A DNA stretch of 57,507 bases from Leeuwenhoekiella parthenopeia (GTDB taxonomy: Bacteria; Bacteroidota; Bacteroidia; Flavobacteriales; Flavobacteriaceae), in contig NZ_JAJGMW010000027.1 in assembly GCF_020782115.1 (NCBI RefSeq), forward strand, positions 1 through 57,507, given 5' to 3'. Both the position numbers and the translations under genes were made by a program. Numbering within the stretch: position 1 is the first letter of the stretch; each line of letters starts with the position of its first letter. The notes under the pieces were generated by a model, which saw only the letters and a list, made by a program, of their open reading frames with translations, did not search any database and was not told the DNA's origin. This document shows positions 41,332 to 49,888 of this stretch, piece after piece.

Positions 41332-42204
41332 CTAGTTGATGTGTTTCTGAGCTTTATAGGAAGAACGCACCAAAGCGCTGCTTTCAACATGCCTAAAGCC
41401 CATTTCAAGGCCGAAAGTCTCGTATTTTTTAAACTGATCTGGAGTTATAAATTGTTTTACAGGCAGGTGTTTTTTAGAAGGCTGAAGATATTGTCCTATA
41501 GTGACCACATCTACCTCTGCATCGCGAAGGTCGCGCATCGTTTGCAGGACTTCCTCTTCGGTCTCCCCAAGACCCAGCATAATGCCAGATTTTGTTCGGT
41601 TTATCCCCTGTTGCTTTAAGTATTTGAGAACCCCAAGACTGCGATCGTATTGTGCCTGAATGCGCACCTCACGCGTAAGTCTTTTTACGGTTTCCATATT
41701 ATGGGAAACTACCTCAGGGGCTACTTCAACGATTCGGTCTATGTTGCGTTCGTTACCCTGAAAGTCGGGAATCAAAGTCTCAAGTGTGGTTTCCGGATTC
41801 ATCCTTCTGATGGCTTTAACTGTTTCGGCCCACATAATAGATCCCATATCTTTTAGATCATCGCGGTCTACTGAAGTTATTACGGCGTGCTTAATACCCA
41901 TCAGTTTAATGGAGCGTGCTACTTTCTCGGGTTCTTCCCAGTCTAAAGTGTCGGGCCTTCCGGTTTTTACACCACAAAAGCCACATGAACGCGTGCATAC
42001 ATTACCCAGGATCATAAAAGTAGCCGTACCCTCGCTCCAGCACTCTCCCATATTTGGACAGCTACCGGATGTGCAAATGGTATGCAGGTCATACCTGTCA
42101 ACCAGACTTCTGAGTTCGGTATATTTTTTTCCTGTGGGTAATTTAACCCGCAACCATTTAGGTTTGGGCTGGCGTACCGGTGCAACTGTCGTCTCGCTAT
42201 TCAT
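41332..42204 (-). CDS. lipA: Lipoyl synthase
   Basis: A radical-SAM enzyme that inserts two sulfurs into octanoyl groups on lipoyl domains. The product is 290 residues from the ATG at 42204; a TTG two codons earlier (42210) is possible but adds nothing. The auxiliary cluster is [12 protein letters not shown] (CX4CX5C). The radical-SAM CX3CX2C is CTRSCGFC. The LipA-specific tail [15 protein letters not shown] carries the conserved RSSY. A -7 box TATCTTTG lies 21 bases upstream. It precedes the GAPDH gene by 11 bases. Confidence 0.97.
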   Translation of the reverse strand: MNSETTVAPVRQPKPKWLRVKLPTGKKYTELRSLVDRYDLHTICTSGSCPNMGECWSEGTATFMILGNVCTRSCGFCGVKTGRPDTLDWEEPEKVARSIKLMGIKHAVITSVDRDDLKDMGSIMWAETVKAIRRMNPETTLETLIPDFQGNERNIDRIVEVAPEVVSHNMETVKRLTREVRIQAQYDRSLGVLKYLKQQGINRTKSGIMLGLGETEEEVLQTMRDLRDAEVDVVTIGQYLQPSKKHLPVKQFITPDQFKKYETFGLEMGFRHVESSALVRSSYKAQKHIN

Positions 42205-42224
42205 TCTCAATTTTTTTTGCTCTG

Positions 42225-42232
42225 CAAAGATA
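42225..42232 (-). promoter_or_regulatory. -7 promoter box of lipA-gap
   Basis: TATCTTTG on the minus strand, a full TAnnTTTG match, 20 bases before the lipA ATG. A TTGAC occurs 12 bases further upstream, too close for a regular -33 box. Confidence 0.45.
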
Positions 42233-42437
42233 CAAACTGCAGGTCAATTACACGCCTTTAGTCGTAACACCGGGAAGGGGCTTAGCACGGGATAAAATTA
42301 AATCAGACGGGTGTGTTAACTCCCTTAACATCAATACGGTGTAATCGTTAAAGATATAGTAATTAGGAAATCGTTGGGATATGTCCTTGGCAGATCACAG
42401 TACTTTTACATCAGTAATAAACTTAAAAAGAAGAATC

Positions 42438-42632
42438 ATGAAACGCCTAACACTACCATCTTTGATCGTTGCTATTTTAACCGGAGTATATGGTTTTGGA
42501 GGTTTTAATCTTTGGGGAACTGAAGCCTCAAGGGTATTGTTCCTAATCTCTGCAGACTTATTTGTGGTTTCTTTATTCGCAAAATTTTTATTTCGAAAAA
42601 GAGCACAGGTACCCCAGCGTGTAGAATCTTAA
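42438..42632 (+). CDS. Small two-helix membrane protein
   Basis: A 64-residue product from the ATG at 42438, preceded by the purine run AAAAAGAAGAAT. The first helix LTLPSLIVAILTGVYGFGGF and second SRVLFLISADLFVVSLFAKF are separated by a short loop (NLWGTEA), with a basic end FRKRAQVPQRVES, so both ends probably face the cytoplasm. I do not recognise the family. A terminator lies 30 bases downstream. Confidence 0.65.
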   Translation: MKRLTLPSLIVAILTGVYGFGGFNLWGTEASRVLFLISADLFVVSLFAKFLFRKRAQVPQRVES

Positions 42633-42662
42633 AATTCAATAATAGCTTTCACCTCTAAATTT

Positions 42663-42692
42663 AAACTGCTTTCAATAGAAGCAGTTTTTTTA
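42663..42692 (+). terminator. Intrinsic terminator after the small membrane protein
   Basis: AAACTGCTT and AAGCAGTTT form a 9-bp stem with a 7-base loop, followed by TTTT. Confidence 0.82.
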
Positions 42693-42742
42693 TTGCCTAA
42701 ATTGTAGCACAATTGTTGTTGTAGATTTTTGAAACTCCTTCT

Positions 42743-44143
42743 ATGCGTCTCTATTTTATCCTCATTCTTTCCTTTTTATCTATTCTGGCAGGTTATGCGC
42801 AAAATCAAACCTTATTAAAAGGAGCGGTAACCGAAACCCGTGTGAGTAATGATACTCTTGATTTACCGTATTCGATTTACCTTCCGTCAGGTTATAACTC
42901 GGAGAAACCCTCTAAAGTAATTTTTGTTTTTGATCCCGAAGGTGAAGGGGTGAGGGCAGCGCGCCTGTTTTCGGCAGCTACAGAACCCGATGACTTTGTG
43001 GTCGTTTCCAACAATTTCCCGTTACACGAGTCGATAGACAGTCTTGACGCTAATGCAAACAGGGCTATTTTGGTTATGCGCGACGTGCTTTTAAAAATTC
43101 CAATAGAACAAACGGAAGTTTATTTATCGGGTTTGCGAAGCGGAGCCCGCGTCGCCAGTGCCGTTTCTTATGTGGTCACCCAGGCAACACGCCTGCTTGT
43201 GGTTGATGACGTGTATTTTGCAAACCGTTTTGCCAGACGTGCCGGGCGCAATCTGGTCCTGGGTCTGGTGGGGCGCTCTTCACCCAACTATTACCAGATG
43301 AGTGATTATTTTTATCTCGTGGGTTCTTTTAGCCGGGATAATGAGTTGTATGCTTACGAGCAAACCGGGGAGTGGCCCGGTGCGGCCCTACTACGGGTAA
43401 TGATTAATCGGCTGAAGCACGTAAATGCCGAACGTTTAGACAAAAACATCGCAGATTCCATTTATGCCGGCGATTATCAAAGGGATCTGGATGCTTTAAA
43501 AATTTTAATTTCCGAAAAGGAATATCTTACCGGCTATGATTTAATTAAAGATGTGAAAAGTGACTACAGAGGCTATGTTGATCTGGATGGCGTACGCGAT
43601 CTGCAGCGCAGTGTAAGGCGTTCTGAGGCATACAAAGAAGCGCGACGTGCTGAGCGTAACGGGAACATTGAAGAACAACTTTTGCTGGAGGATCTTGATT
43701 ATTTTCTGGAAGAGGATTTTGTTATGGCCAATTTTGAGAACCTCGGGTATTGGGATGAGCGCATCAGGCAGTTTGAGGCAGCTGCAGCAAATGATGCCAA
43801 ACCCAGAGAGCAACAAGTCGCCAGGCGCATTCTTGGTTTTATCGATTACCAGATTCAGGACTTTCTGTTTCTAAATACTACAAACCTGATTCCGCAACGC
43901 ATATTTGTGAACGTTCTCAATACCATTCTACACCCCGATGCGACTGAATCGTATTTAAATATCATCAGTCTTTCGGCAAAAGATCAGGATTACAACACAG
44001 CGTATTTCTATCTCGAAGAATTGCTTAAACGGGGATACGCTGATTATGAATCCCTGTACAGCATTCCCGAAACCGAATTGCTTAAAATCAAACCGACCTA
44101 CAATGAGCTTATAAAAAGCTATCTGGGCAGGGCTAAATATTAA
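42743..44143 (+). CDS. Secreted protein with alpha/beta-hydrolase-like N-domain
   Basis: A 466-residue exported protein (signal LYFILILSFLSILAGYA, cut before QN). Residues about 20-220 follow the strand order of an esterase/PHB-depolymerase-like hydrolase: LDLPYSIYLPSGYN, KVIFVFDPEGEG, DDFVVVSNNFPL and TEVYLSGLRSGARVASAV. At the nucleophile elbow the usual GxSxG reads GLRSG, so the catalytic serine position is Arg and activity is doubtful. The C-terminal half is helical, TPR-like. It converges with the MFS gene, overlapping by 11 bases. It may be a structural or binding derivative of the fold. Confidence 0.65.
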   Translation: MRLYFILILSFLSILAGYAQNQTLLKGAVTETRVSNDTLDLPYSIYLPSGYNSEKPSKVIFVFDPEGEGVRAARLFSAATEPDDFVVVSNNFPLHESIDSLDANANRAILVMRDVLLKIPIEQTEVYLSGLRSGARVASAVSYVVTQATRLLVVDDVYFANRFARRAGRNLVLGLVGRSSPNYYQMSDYFYLVGSFSRDNELYAYEQTGEWPGAALLRVMINRLKHVNAERLDKNIADSIYAGDYQRDLDALKILISEKEYLTGYDLIKDVKSDYRGYVDLDGVRDLQRSVRRSEAYKEARRAERNGNIEEQLLLEDLDYFLEEDFVMANFENLGYWDERIRQFEAAAANDAKPREQQVARRILGFIDYQIQDFLFLNTTNLIPQRIFVNVLNTILHPDATESYLNIISLSAKDQDYNTAYFYLEELLKRGYADYESLYSIPETELLKIKPTYNELIKSYLGRAKY

Positions 44144-45359
44144 CGAGGTTCTCCTGCTCTTCGGTAGTGATTCTTCTTTTAACATACACAAGCAATACCG
44201 TGGCTACCACTGTAATGGCGACCATCACTAACCAGGTTATGTCGTATCCCAGGGCATTCACCAGCTGCATTCCCGAATTGTGACCAAAGATATGTGATAG
44301 GGAAAACGACATGCTGTACAGCCCCATATAGGCTCCCTGTCTGCCCAGTTTTGCACGCCTTAGCGCAAATGCATTGCCAAAAGGAAAGGCGATCATCTCA
44401 CCCAAAGTCGCAACGGCCATCCCCACGACCAGAAACAGATTCCAGCTGCCCAGAAAAAACGCGCCAAAACTCAATCCTGTAAAGAGAAGACCTGCGATCA
44501 CATTTGCCAGTTGCGACCATTTTTTTCGTTCCATAAAGGCGATAAGCGGCATTTCAAAAGCGAAAATCAAAAAGCCGTTTAAGCCCAGTAGAAGTCCGAT
44601 TTGTGATTCGCTCAAGCTACGTACCTCTTTGTAATACAGGGGTACCGTAGAGAAGTATTGTACAAATACAATCCCGAAAAGAGCCAGTGCAATAAGAAAA
44701 ATTACATACAACTGGTCTTTATGCGGGGGGAGTGGGATCAATACCGGAGCTTCCTGATCGGTCTCTTTGGCTTTTCTGGGGTTGAGGGCTTTAATCAATA
44801 AAAGGCCTGCTAAAATGCAGGTAATCCCGTCTACCCAAAATAAACCAAAATAACCAATGCCCGCAATGATGAGTCCGCCCAGAGCGGGTCCCGCTGAAAA
44901 GCCCAGGTTAATCGCCAGTCTGATGAGCGTTAGCGATCGCGTTTTGTTTTCCGGTTTACTGTATGCGCTGAGCGCAACAAAAAAAGCCGGTCTCGACATA
45001 TCGGCGATGGCAATAAGCAGAAAAAAGCCAAGGCATATCGGCCAAAAGCCTGTAATGAATTGCAGAAAAAAGAATCCGATTCCGGTACCGATTAAACTAA
45101 ATAAAATGGTTTTATAATACCCCAGTTTATCTGAAAGTTTACCGCCAATCCAGGATCCAAATAAGGAGCCGAAACCAAAGCAGGTCATCACCCAGCCTAC
45201 ATCGCTTAGGCTGAATTGCAAATCGTCTCTGAGGTAAAGCGATAAAAAAGGGATTACCATGGCACCGGCCCTGTTCACAAATGTTATGAGTGCCAGCCAC
45301 CAAACCTCTTTAGAGAGGCCTTTAAATGTATTGAGGTAGGCGGTAAAAATAGTTTTCAT
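44133..45359 (-). CDS. MFS transporter preceded by a terminator-containing leader
   Basis: A 408-residue 12-TM major facilitator protein. Typical marks are LALITFVNRAGAMVIPFLSL in TM1, the motif-A loop GSWIGGKLSDKLGYYKT and RLAINLGFSAGPALGGLIIA in TM5 (motif C-like, antiporter). These and GNAFALRRAKLGRQGAYMG in TM10-11 fit MdtG/MdtH-like drug or sugar exporters. The substrate is unknown. Only 20 bases separate the start codon from a strong terminator hairpin (45380-45408) that itself follows a good promoter, so expression may be controlled by premature termination. Confidence 0.88.
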   Translation of the reverse strand: MKTIFTAYLNTFKGLSKEVWWLALITFVNRAGAMVIPFLSLYLRDDLQFSLSDVGWVMTCFGFGSLFGSWIGGKLSDKLGYYKTILFSLIGTGIGFFFLQFITGFWPICLGFFLLIAIADMSRPAFFVALSAYSKPENKTRSLTLIRLAINLGFSAGPALGGLIIAGIGYFGLFWVDGITCILAGLLLIKALNPRKAKETDQEAPVLIPLPPHKDQLYVIFLIALALFGIVFVQYFSTVPLYYKEVRSLSESQIGLLLGLNGFLIFAFEMPLIAFMERKKWSQLANVIAGLLFTGLSFGAFFLGSWNLFLVVGMAVATLGEMIAFPFGNAFALRRAKLGRQGAYMGLYSMSFSLSHIFGHNSGMQLVNALGYDITWLVMVAITVVATVLLVYVKRRITTEEQENLVNI

Positions 45360-45379
45360 GGTTTCTTGTTGGTTGGCAT

Positions 45380-45408
45380 AAAAAAAGTCTGGCGGTGAGC
45401 CAGACTTT
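45380..45408 (-). terminator. Strong terminator 20 bases before the MFS start codon
   Basis: A perfect 10-bp stem AAAGTCTGGC / GCCAGACTTT with a 5-base loop, followed on the minus strand by seven T. It lies after a promoter and a ~130-base leader and before the coding start, the typical place for an attenuator or the end of a small RNA. Confidence 0.85.
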
Positions 45409-45541
45409 AGAAGTGATTTATATATGAACGTTCATGTATCAACACAACAAATCTGGCCGGGTCGTAGAGACCTTCAGTTGGCGATATGATGTGTAGGAAA
45501 GGATCATTTTATTTAGAAATTGCTGCGAAAATGGTGTTTTG
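45381..45541 (-). ncRNA. Candidate 5' leader/attenuator or small RNA (about 160 nt)
   Basis: This is the segment from the predicted start site (about 6 bases after the -7 box at 45547-45554) to the T run of the terminator. It has no ORF of note. The leader includes the GC-rich block AACTGAAGGTCTCTACGACC followed by CGGCCAGA. The CCAGA in it could compete with the terminator stem GTCTGGC, which would be an anti-terminator pairing. I could not match it to a riboswitch class I know. Either a cis-acting switch for the MFS gene or an independent small RNA fits. Confidence 0.5.
45424..45435. promoter_or_regulatory. Perfect 12-bp palindrome in the leader
   Basis: ATGAACGTTCAT is self-complementary, as in many dimeric repressor operators. 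It lies inside the leader region between the promoter and the terminator. Confidence 0.35.
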
Positions 45542-45546
45542 AACTT

Positions 45547-45575
45547 CAAAGCTACTTAAAAGTTTCAGTTTTCAA
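45547..45575 (-). promoter_or_regulatory. Bacteroidetes-type promoter of the MFS leader
   Basis: TTG (45573-45575) - 18 bases - TAGCTTTG (45547-45554) on the minus strand. This is a full match to the TTG-N17-23-TAnnTTTG consensus and the best promoter I found in the window. Confidence 0.65.
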
Positions 45576-45610
45576 ATCTTTTTCCTGTAAAAAGTTAAAA
45601 TTCAACTTTT

Positions 45611-45982
45611 TTAGAGGGCTTTTGTAATCCACATTCCTGCGAAAACCGCCGCAAAACCCAGTACCAGACTGCCAAGCGTGTAGATTGCAAAAGTTAAAAA
45701 GTCGCCGCTTTTAAGCATCAAATGGTTTTCATAGGCAAAGGTTGAAAAGGTGGTAAACCCACCACAGAATCCTGTAGCCAGGAGTAAGGTACTGTTAGGG
45801 CTCAGACTATTGTTTTTAAGTGCCCACCCCAGAATTAAGCCTATTAAAAGACTTCCCAGAATATTAGCCGCAAAAGTCCCGTACGGAATCCCGTTTGGTG
45901 TGGTGTTAAGCCAGCGGCCCAGCAAAAAGCGCAATGCGCTTCCGGCTCCACCACCTACAAAAACAAGGATGAGTTGTTTCAT
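45611..45982 (-). CDS. crcB: Fluoride channel CrcB/FluC
   Basis: A 123-residue four-helix membrane protein that exports fluoride as a dual-topology dimer. Conserved marks: GGGAGSALRFLLGRWL in TM1, PYGTFAANILGSLLIGLI in TM2 (with the Asn), and LLLATGFCGGFTTFSTFAYE in TM3, the central signature with the conserved Gly, Thr and Phe-box residues. A single copy suggests a homodimer. Its start overlaps the stop of the SRPBCC/GyrI gene by ATGA, so the two are coupled. No fluoride riboswitch was recognised upstream of the pair. Confidence 0.94.
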   Translation of the reverse strand: MKQLILVFVGGGAGSALRFLLGRWLNTTPNGIPYGTFAANILGSLLIGLILGWALKNNSLSPNSTLLLATGFCGGFTTFSTFAYENHLMLKSGDFLTFAIYTLGSLVLGFAAVFAGMWITKAL

Positions 45983-47034
45983 AGCTGCTCGGTCTCGGGT
46001 TCTGCAACTTCAATGGGGATGTACAATTCGGTGATCCAGGTCGCAGGGTTGAGATCCTCTTCGGCACCCTTAACATAGACCTGAAAAACAGATGCGCCTT
46101 CGGCTTTGGTATAGTTATTTTGACTCAGGTAGGCTTCCGTTTTGCTCCAGGCCTCTTCAAGATTACTCAAATCGCCGGTTAATGTGGTTTTTACTACCGT
46201 GTATGCAGGCATAAAACCGCACAAAATAGCAGAATCCTCGGGTACAACAATACGCGAGGTGGTGGGTATTCCTGCCGAAATAATGGCGCTGTTTGTGGCG
46301 GCATCTTTCGCATTATACAGACTTAGCGGTTTGCCTGAAATGGTAATGTTATTCCCTTCCATAAAGCGATAGACCTGCGGAAGCAATTCGGCTACTTTAT
46401 CATTAACATTTTCTAGAGTGGTTGAGGTTGTGGTGTACATATAGAAACCCCCGCTGTATTGGGTGATACCGTCTACCTTTACAGTGTAGGCCTTCATATC
46501 GTCCAGTATCATCTGGCTGAGATTGTCAAGGCCCAAGCGATACATTTTTCTCATATCGGCCTCAAAATCATAACCGGTGAGGGTAAAATAGGCTTTATCG
46601 GTCAGCGTGTGTTCTCCGCGTATTCCCCAGGTGAGTTCGGTGCCCTTTTCGGTATTTTCAAACTGCCAGTACACTTTTGCCTCGCGCTCTCCCCCGGGAG
46701 TAATAAAGGTAATGTCCTGTTCTATACGCTGATTTGGTATGACCTGAGTGGTGCGCATGGAGCCGTCGGCCTCTTTACCGTTCCACGAATAACTGGCACC
46801 TTCACCGCTGGTTTTTTCGGGATAATTGAAAACCATTGTGGGATCATCCTGCTTCCAGGGTCCCCAGTTCTCCCAGGTTTTATAATCGTTTACTTTATCG
46901 AAAACCAGACTTACAGGCGCTTCGATGCGTTTAGATTCTTTAATGTCGTAAGTGCCGTCCTGGGTGGCGAAGTATATGGCTCCTGCAATAAAAATGATGA
47001 GCAGCAGGAAGAAGAGGTATTTTAGAATTTTCAT
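45979..47034 (-). CDS. SRPBCC domain protein with GyrI-like effector domain
   Basis: A 351-residue protein with an N-terminal membrane helix (ILKYLFFLLLIIFIAGAIYFA). Next, about 30-170, is a polyketide-cyclase-like SRPBCC fold, marked by ESKRIEAPVSLVFDKVNDYKTWENWGPW. The last part (about 190-345) is a GyrI/AraC effector-binding-like domain: YSGGFYMYTTTSTTLENVN... and AWSKTEAYLSQNNYTKAEG...TWITELYIPIE. Such fusions bind small hydrophobic ligands. There is no DNA-binding domain. The crcB gene is coupled directly downstream. Function unknown. Confidence 0.82.
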   Translation of the reverse strand: MKILKYLFFLLLIIFIAGAIYFATQDGTYDIKESKRIEAPVSLVFDKVNDYKTWENWGPWKQDDPTMVFNYPEKTSGEGASYSWNGKEADGSMRTTQVIPNQRIEQDITFITPGGEREAKVYWQFENTEKGTELTWGIRGEHTLTDKAYFTLTGYDFEADMRKMYRLGLDNLSQMILDDMKAYTVKVDGITQYSGGFYMYTTTSTTLENVNDKVAELLPQVYRFMEGNNITISGKPLSLYNAKDAATNSAIISAGIPTTSRIVVPEDSAILCGFMPAYTVVKTTLTGDLSNLEEAWSKTEAYLSQNNYTKAEGASVFQVYVKGAEEDLNPATWITELYIPIEVAEPETEQL

Positions 47035-47110
47035 AATTAAGGGGAGCTTATACTGCTAATTTAACACTTTGGTCTATAAAAATATACAGTTATGCAGATC
47101 AAAGTAAGAA

Positions 47111-47299
47111 TTATTCTTTCAGGTAGAGCTTTATAACGAAGAGAATCAAAACAAATGCGATAAAACCTATCAAGACCCAAAAACTGCCTTTATATTCCTT
47201 GCGGTGCAGCTTTCGGTCTTTTTTGTAACTAAAGCTCACAAAAATGACAAACGAAACAAAAAAGAGGAGCGCAAATATTATCTGACCGGTGCTAAACAT
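47111..47299 (-). CDS. Small two-helix membrane protein
   Basis: A 62-residue product: MFSTGQIIFALLFFVSFVIF is the first membrane helix, followed by a basic loop (SYKKDRKLHRKEYKGS) and a second helix (FWVLIGFIAFVLILFVIKLY). The positive loop should be cytoplasmic, giving outside termini. No family recognised. It is separated from the SRPBCC gene by 76 bases, on the same strand. Confidence 0.65.
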   Translation of the reverse strand: MFSTGQIIFALLFFVSFVIFVSFSYKKDRKLHRKEYKGSFWVLIGFIAFVLILFVIKLYLKE

Positions 47300-47420
47300 T
47301 AAACAGTATTTTTGGTCAAAATTAAGCTATAAATAACAGAAAACGATACGATAAAGAGCAACAATCAAGTGTTTTTGATTGTTTTGATAAACCTGAAACC
47401 CCTTTAAATTAATCACAGAG

Positions 47421-47807
47421 ATGAAAAAAAGACTGTCAGCCGTTCACGAGTTTCATACCGCATTTGGATTGGGAATTAATGAAAAACCCACGGCAGACCT
47501 GGGCAAAGCCAAAAACCAACTGCGGTTTGAGCTGATGCGCGAGGAAAACGAAGAATATCTGGAGGCTGCAAACAACAATGACCTTGCTGAAGTCGCAGAT
47601 GCACTGGGCGATATGCTTTACATTCTTTGCGGCACCATTCTCGAGCACGGCATGCAGCATAAGATCGAGGAGGTTTTTGATGAAATTCAGCGCAGCAATA
47701 TGAGCAAGTTGGGTGCCGATGGTAAACCCATTTACCGCGAAGACGGTAAAGTGCTCAAAGGTCCTTCCTATTTTAAACCCGATATCGTAGCTATTTTAGC
47801 CAAATAA
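47421..47807 (+). CDS. MazG-like nucleotide pyrophosphohydrolase family protein
   Basis: A 128-residue all-alpha NTP-PPase. Metal-binding residues are arranged as expected: REENEEYLEA (ExxE) followed by EVADALGDMLYILCG (ExxD). The start (VHEFHTAFGLGINEKPT) and the C-terminal KLGADGKPIYREDGKVLKGPSYFKPD identify it as the phage/bacterial MazG-like group related to HisE-type PRA-PH. Members remove pyrophosphate from non-canonical or (d)NTP substrates. A single gene; the actual substrate is unknown. Confidence 0.87.
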   Translation: MKKRLSAVHEFHTAFGLGINEKPTADLGKAKNQLRFELMREENEEYLEAANNNDLAEVADALGDMLYILCGTILEHGMQHKIEEVFDEIQRSNMSKLGADGKPIYREDGKVLKGPSYFKPDIVAILAK

Positions 47808-47972
47808 GGCGCTTTGATTTTCCAATTCAAACAAGAAAAAATCCCTGATGCCATTCGTAACGATTTCCATTTCAGTATACATAAGTAGGTAAGACAGTTC
47901 TTTCCGTTTATACTTCGGCAGCTGGCCTTGGGGTTCTTGTTTTCCCGTTTTTAAAAGCTAAATTCGCAGCCT

Positions 47973-49856
47973 ATGAGCGCAATCAATTATGTTTCGGTAG
48001 AATCGATTTCTAAAGCCTTCGGCGAAAGGGTTCTGTTTAAAGATTTATCTTTTGGTATTAATGAAGGTCAAAAAATAGGCCTGGTCGCCAAAAACGGTAC
48101 CGGCAAAACCTCTATGCTTGATATTTTGGCAGGAGCCGAAAATCCCGATAGTGGTCAGGTGATTTTCCGTAAGGGAATCAAGGTCGCTTTTTTACCTCAG
48201 GAACCCAACCTGGATCCCAATCTTACGGTGGAAGAAACCATCCTGGATAGCGATAATGAAATCCTCAAAGTGATTTCAGCCTACGAGCACGCGCTTCAAA
48301 ATATGGAAGATTCGGAAGCCTATCAAAAAGCTTTTGATCAGATGGAAGCGCATCAGGCATGGGATTTTGAGACCCAATACACGCAGATTTTATTTCAGCT
48401 GAAGCTGGACGATTTAAGCCGGAAAGTTGAAAAACTAAGCGGTGGTCAAAAGAAGCGTCTGGCTCTGGCCAATATGCTGCTTAGTAAACCCGATTTGCTG
48501 ATTTTGGATGAGCCTACCAACCACCTCGATCTGGAAATGATTGAATGGCTTGAAGCTTTTTTCGCCAAAGAAAACTTCACGCTCTTTATGGTGACGCACG
48601 ACCGCTATTTTTTGGAGCGCGTGTGTAATGAAATCATCGAGCTTGATGAAGGGCAGCTGTACAGCTATAAAGGCAATTACGCCTATTACCTCGAGAAACG
48701 CGACGCGCGTATCGCCAATGAAGAAACCGAAACGGGAAAAGCCAAGCAGCTTTTTAAAAAGGAACTCGAGTGGATGCGCCGCCAGCCCAAGGCGCGTACG
48801 ACCAAATCAAAATCACGAATAGACGATTTTGCGGAAATCAAAGACCGGGCTTCTAAACGCCGTAACGATCACGAGGTTCAACTCGAACTCAATATGGAGC
48901 GTTTGGGAAGCAAGATTGTAGAGCTGCACAAAGTTTCAAAATCCTTTAAAGACCGGGTAATCCTCGACAAGTTTGACTACAACTTTCAGCGTGGCGAACG
49001 CATTGGGATCATCGGTAAAAACGGAACCGGAAAATCTACCTTCTTAAATATCCTTACCGGGCAAATGGAACCCGATGGAGGAAAGCTTGTGATTGGCGAA
49101 ACCATTCAGTTTGGCTATTACACCCAGAGAGGTATCGACATTAAGCCGGGGCAGAAAGTCATCGAGGTCATCAAAGAATTTGGAGAGTACATTCCGCTTA
49201 AAAAAGGCAGACAGATTTCTGCCGGGCAGTTGCTGGAGCGCTTTTTATTTGACCGTAAAAAACAATACGACTTCGTAGAAAAACTGAGCGGGGGAGAGCG
49301 TAAGCGTTTGTACCTCTGTACCGTTTTGATTCAGAATCCTAACTTTTTGATTCTCGATGAGCCTACAAACGATTTGGATATCGTGACCCTGAATGTGCTG
49401 GAGAGCTTTCTGCTGGACTTTCCCGGTTGTCTTTTAGTGGTGTCTCACGACCGCTACTTTATGGATAAAATTGTAGATCACCTCTTTGTTTTTAGAGGTC
49501 AGGGCGAAGTAGAAGATTTTCCGGGTAACTATTCTGATTTTAGAGCCTATGATGCCGGTCCGGCTGTAATTCAGGAAGAGGAGAAAAAACCGGAAGCAGC
49601 TAAGGAAACCAACAAGGAGAACTGGAAAACCCAAAACATTACGCTCTCCTATAACGAACAAAAAGAATACAACCGTCTGGAACGCGATATCGCCAAACTG
49701 GAAAAGGAAAAAGTGGCCAAGGAAGCCGAATTTCTGAACCCGGATTTGTCTGGCGACGAAATCAACAAGCGATCTATGGAATTGCAGGGAATTCAGGATA
49801 AGATTGACGAGTTTACCGAGCGCTGGTTTGAACTGGGCGCTAAGATGGAAGGGTGA
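47973..49856 (+). CDS. ABC-F family ATPase (Uup-like)
   Basis: A 627-residue soluble protein with two ATPase domains and no membrane segment. It acts on ribosomes or, in the case of Uup, on DNA/ribosome processes. NBD1: Walker A GLVAKNGTGKTSML, signature KLSGGQKKRLALANM, Walker B LLILDEPTNHLDLEM. NBD2: GIIGKNGTGKSTFLNIL, KLSGGERKRLYLC, FLILDEPTNDLDIVTL. The interdomain linker and the C-terminal coiled coil (about 555-625, after a charged Glu/Lys linker) are typical of Uup. TAAATTCG six bases before the ATG resembles a -7 box. The gene is followed by tandem repeats. Confidence 0.93.
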   Translation: MSAINYVSVESISKAFGERVLFKDLSFGINEGQKIGLVAKNGTGKTSMLDILAGAENPDSGQVIFRKGIKVAFLPQEPNLDPNLTVEETILDSDNEILKVISAYEHALQNMEDSEAYQKAFDQMEAHQAWDFETQYTQILFQLKLDDLSRKVEKLSGGQKKRLALANMLLSKPDLLILDEPTNHLDLEMIEWLEAFFAKENFTLFMVTHDRYFLERVCNEIIELDEGQLYSYKGNYAYYLEKRDARIANEETETGKAKQLFKKELEWMRRQPKARTTKSKSRIDDFAEIKDRASKRRNDHEVQLELNMERLGSKIVELHKVSKSFKDRVILDKFDYNFQRGERIGIIGKNGTGKSTFLNILTGQMEPDGGKLVIGETIQFGYYTQRGIDIKPGQKVIEVIKEFGEYIPLKKGRQISAGQLLERFLFDRKKQYDFVEKLSGGERKRLYLCTVLIQNPNFLILDEPTNDLDIVTLNVLESFLLDFPGCLLVVSHDRYFMDKIVDHLFVFRGQGEVEDFPGNYSDFRAYDAGPAVIQEEEKKPEAAKETNKENWKTQNITLSYNEQKEYNRLERDIAKLEKEKVAKEAEFLNPDLSGDEINKRSMELQGIQDKIDEFTERWFELGAKMEG

Positions 49857-49857
49857 A

Positions 49858-49880
49858 AGGAAAGTAGAAAGTAGAAAGTA
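49858..49880. repeat. Short tandem array, 7-bp unit AAAGTAG
   Basis: Three heptamers (AAAGTAG, AAAGTAG, AAAGTAT), slightly imperfect at the left end, starting within the first bases after the ABC-F stop. Confidence 0.6.
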
Positions 49881-49888
49881 TTTTTTAA

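Noticed and set aside
42381-42437. Longer N-terminus for the small membrane protein at 42438
   Set aside because: The added 19 residues precede the better ribosome-binding sequence and make the signal/first helix less regular.
45421-45500. Purine-riboswitch-like string TCTCTACGACC in the MFS leader
   Set aside because: The UCUAC core recalls the purine aptamer, but the two loop motifs and the closing P1 strand were not found at proper spacing, so no class was assigned.
45611-45982. Fluoride riboswitch upstream of crcB
   Set aside because: The crcB start overlaps the preceding gene, leaving no leader, and no crcB-motif RNA was seen before the SRPBCC gene.
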